NCBI RefSeq assembly: GCF_018918265.1
Contig: NZ_JAHLQC010000012.1
Location: 62,001 to 126,000 of the forward strand
DNA from: Falcatimonas sp. MSJ-15
GTDB lineage: Bacteria > Bacillota > Clostridia > Lachnospirales > Lachnospiraceae
DNA length: 64,000 nt
Reading direction: 5' to 3'
Below, one piece after another: positions 63,590 through 64,000 of this stretch. Every line of letters begins with the position of its first letter. The stretch's first letter is position 1. The notes beneath the pieces are model-generated. The model saw nothing but the letters and a program-made list of their open reading frames with translations. It was not told the origin of the DNA and ran no database searches. A program made the position numbers and the translations under genes.

Positions 63590-64000
63590 GATAAAAAGAT
63601 GTATAATAGGAATACTCTCCATAATATTGCTTGTAGGATTTGATCAATATACCAAGTATCTTGCGATAATTAAGCTTAAGAATAAAAAACCATTTGTAAT
63701 AATAGATGGTGTTTTGCAATTCAATTATCTTGAAAATCGTGGAGCAGCATGGGGAATTCTTAATGGTAAAAAAGTATTATTTGTAATTTCAACAACAATA
63801 ATAGTAGCATTTTTGATTTACTTTTTCGTAAAACTTCCAACAAAGAGAAGATATAATCCGTTAAAAGTAATGACAGTAATTCTGATTGCCGGTGCAATAG
63901 GCAATCTGATTGACAGAATCAGACTTGATTATGTTGTTGATTTTATATATTTTAATCTGATCAATTTTCCAATATTTAATATTGCAGATTGTTATGTTAC
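63582..64000 (+). CDS. lspA: Lipoprotein signal peptidase, 3' end beyond window
   Basis: The frame starting at 63582 encodes MNKIKRCIIGILSIILLVGF followed by DQYTKYLA, the first membrane helix with the typical DQxTK motif, then NYLENRGAAWGIL. The catalytic aspartates appear in IGNLIDRIRLDYVVDFI (near residue 110) and FNIADCYVT, where the window ends. LspA cleaves prolipoproteins after lipidation at the +1 Cys. The window includes two of its likely substrates (YerB-like, carboxypeptidase). The overlap with aroB implies translational coupling. Confidence 0.93.
   Translation, partial: MNKIKRCIIGILSIILLVGFDQYTKYLAIIKLKNKKPFVIIDGVLQFNYLENRGAAWGILNGKKVLFVISTTIIVAFLIYFFVKLPTKRRYNPLKVMTVILIAGAIGNLIDRIRLDYVVDFIYFNLINFPIFNIADCYV

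Overview
The window is a 64-kb stretch of AT-rich, low-GC Gram-positive chromosome. AGA dominates the arginine codons, Shine-Dalgarno sites are strong (AGGAGG type), and several genes use GTG or TTG starts. It carries endospore genes (spoIVA, yqfC/yqfD, gerW/ytfJ, a SpoVB/YtgP-type flippase, a BofC-like protein), the mreBCD-pbp2-minCDE-rodA rod-shape and division block, and a clostridial sepF-ylmH division block. I infer a Clostridia member, most likely a Lachnospiraceae relative such as Lachnospira/Eubacterium. That is inference from gene order and protein style, not a search. No phage, CRISPR array, tRNA, rRNA or intact transposase gene was seen. Almost everything is on the + strand; only three small genes (PGDYG-like, rpmB, DUF378) are on the - strand.

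Layout: 1-908 is the 3' end of a GGDEF-EAL gene. 1264-7912 holds tyrS, spoIVA, a membrane MutS-like ATPase and an LprI-like protein. The spacers here are filled with large hairpin-bounded repeat elements (2502-3131) and an apparent HEARO/omega-RNA-like element inside the spoIVA terminator (4714-4993). 8051-11183 holds a tiny membrane protein, alaS and rpsU, followed by a 60-bp minisatellite. 11542-17462 is a yqfC-yqfD-phoH-HD-ybeY-yerB-cdd operon, a rearranged version of the classic Firmicute cluster. 17481-22976 holds the flippase, the BofC-like protein and two flavoproteins. 23082-26233 is proB-ynzC-ygfA-proA. 26545-30343 holds ldh, rpoD and miaB. 30694-39842 is a more variable segment: a SulP transporter, two unknown proteins, DUF2953-gerW, rpmB, a TrmB-like regulator with lysA, and the c-di-AMP receptor darA. 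40152-47945 holds mutS-mutL-miaA, an aluminium-resistance-type PLP enzyme and radC. 47959-58313 is the morphogenesis block, with mgsA, a DD-carboxypeptidase and an orphan P-loop protein. 58456-64000 holds DUF378 (-), an HlyD-like protein, yggS, sepF, ylmH, aroB and the start of lspA.

Functionally most genes are housekeeping: translation (tyrS, alaS, rpsU, rpmB, miaA/B, ybeY), DNA repair (mutSL, radC), transcription (rpoD), cell shape and division, spore formation, and proline and lysine/DAP synthesis. The least ordinary material is between genes. There are two copies of a hairpin element whose arms are conserved while both its basal and apical stems differ yet stay self-complementary. There is an omega-RNA-like element seated in the loop of an intrinsic terminator, a third stem-bounded element in the pro operon, and several AT-rich minisatellites whose unit lengths are multiples of 15 bp. 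Among proteins, the standouts are a shortened PgpH-like protein with a degraded HD site, a membrane-anchored MutS ATPase, and a PBP2 with about 240 extra residues before its transpeptidase domain.
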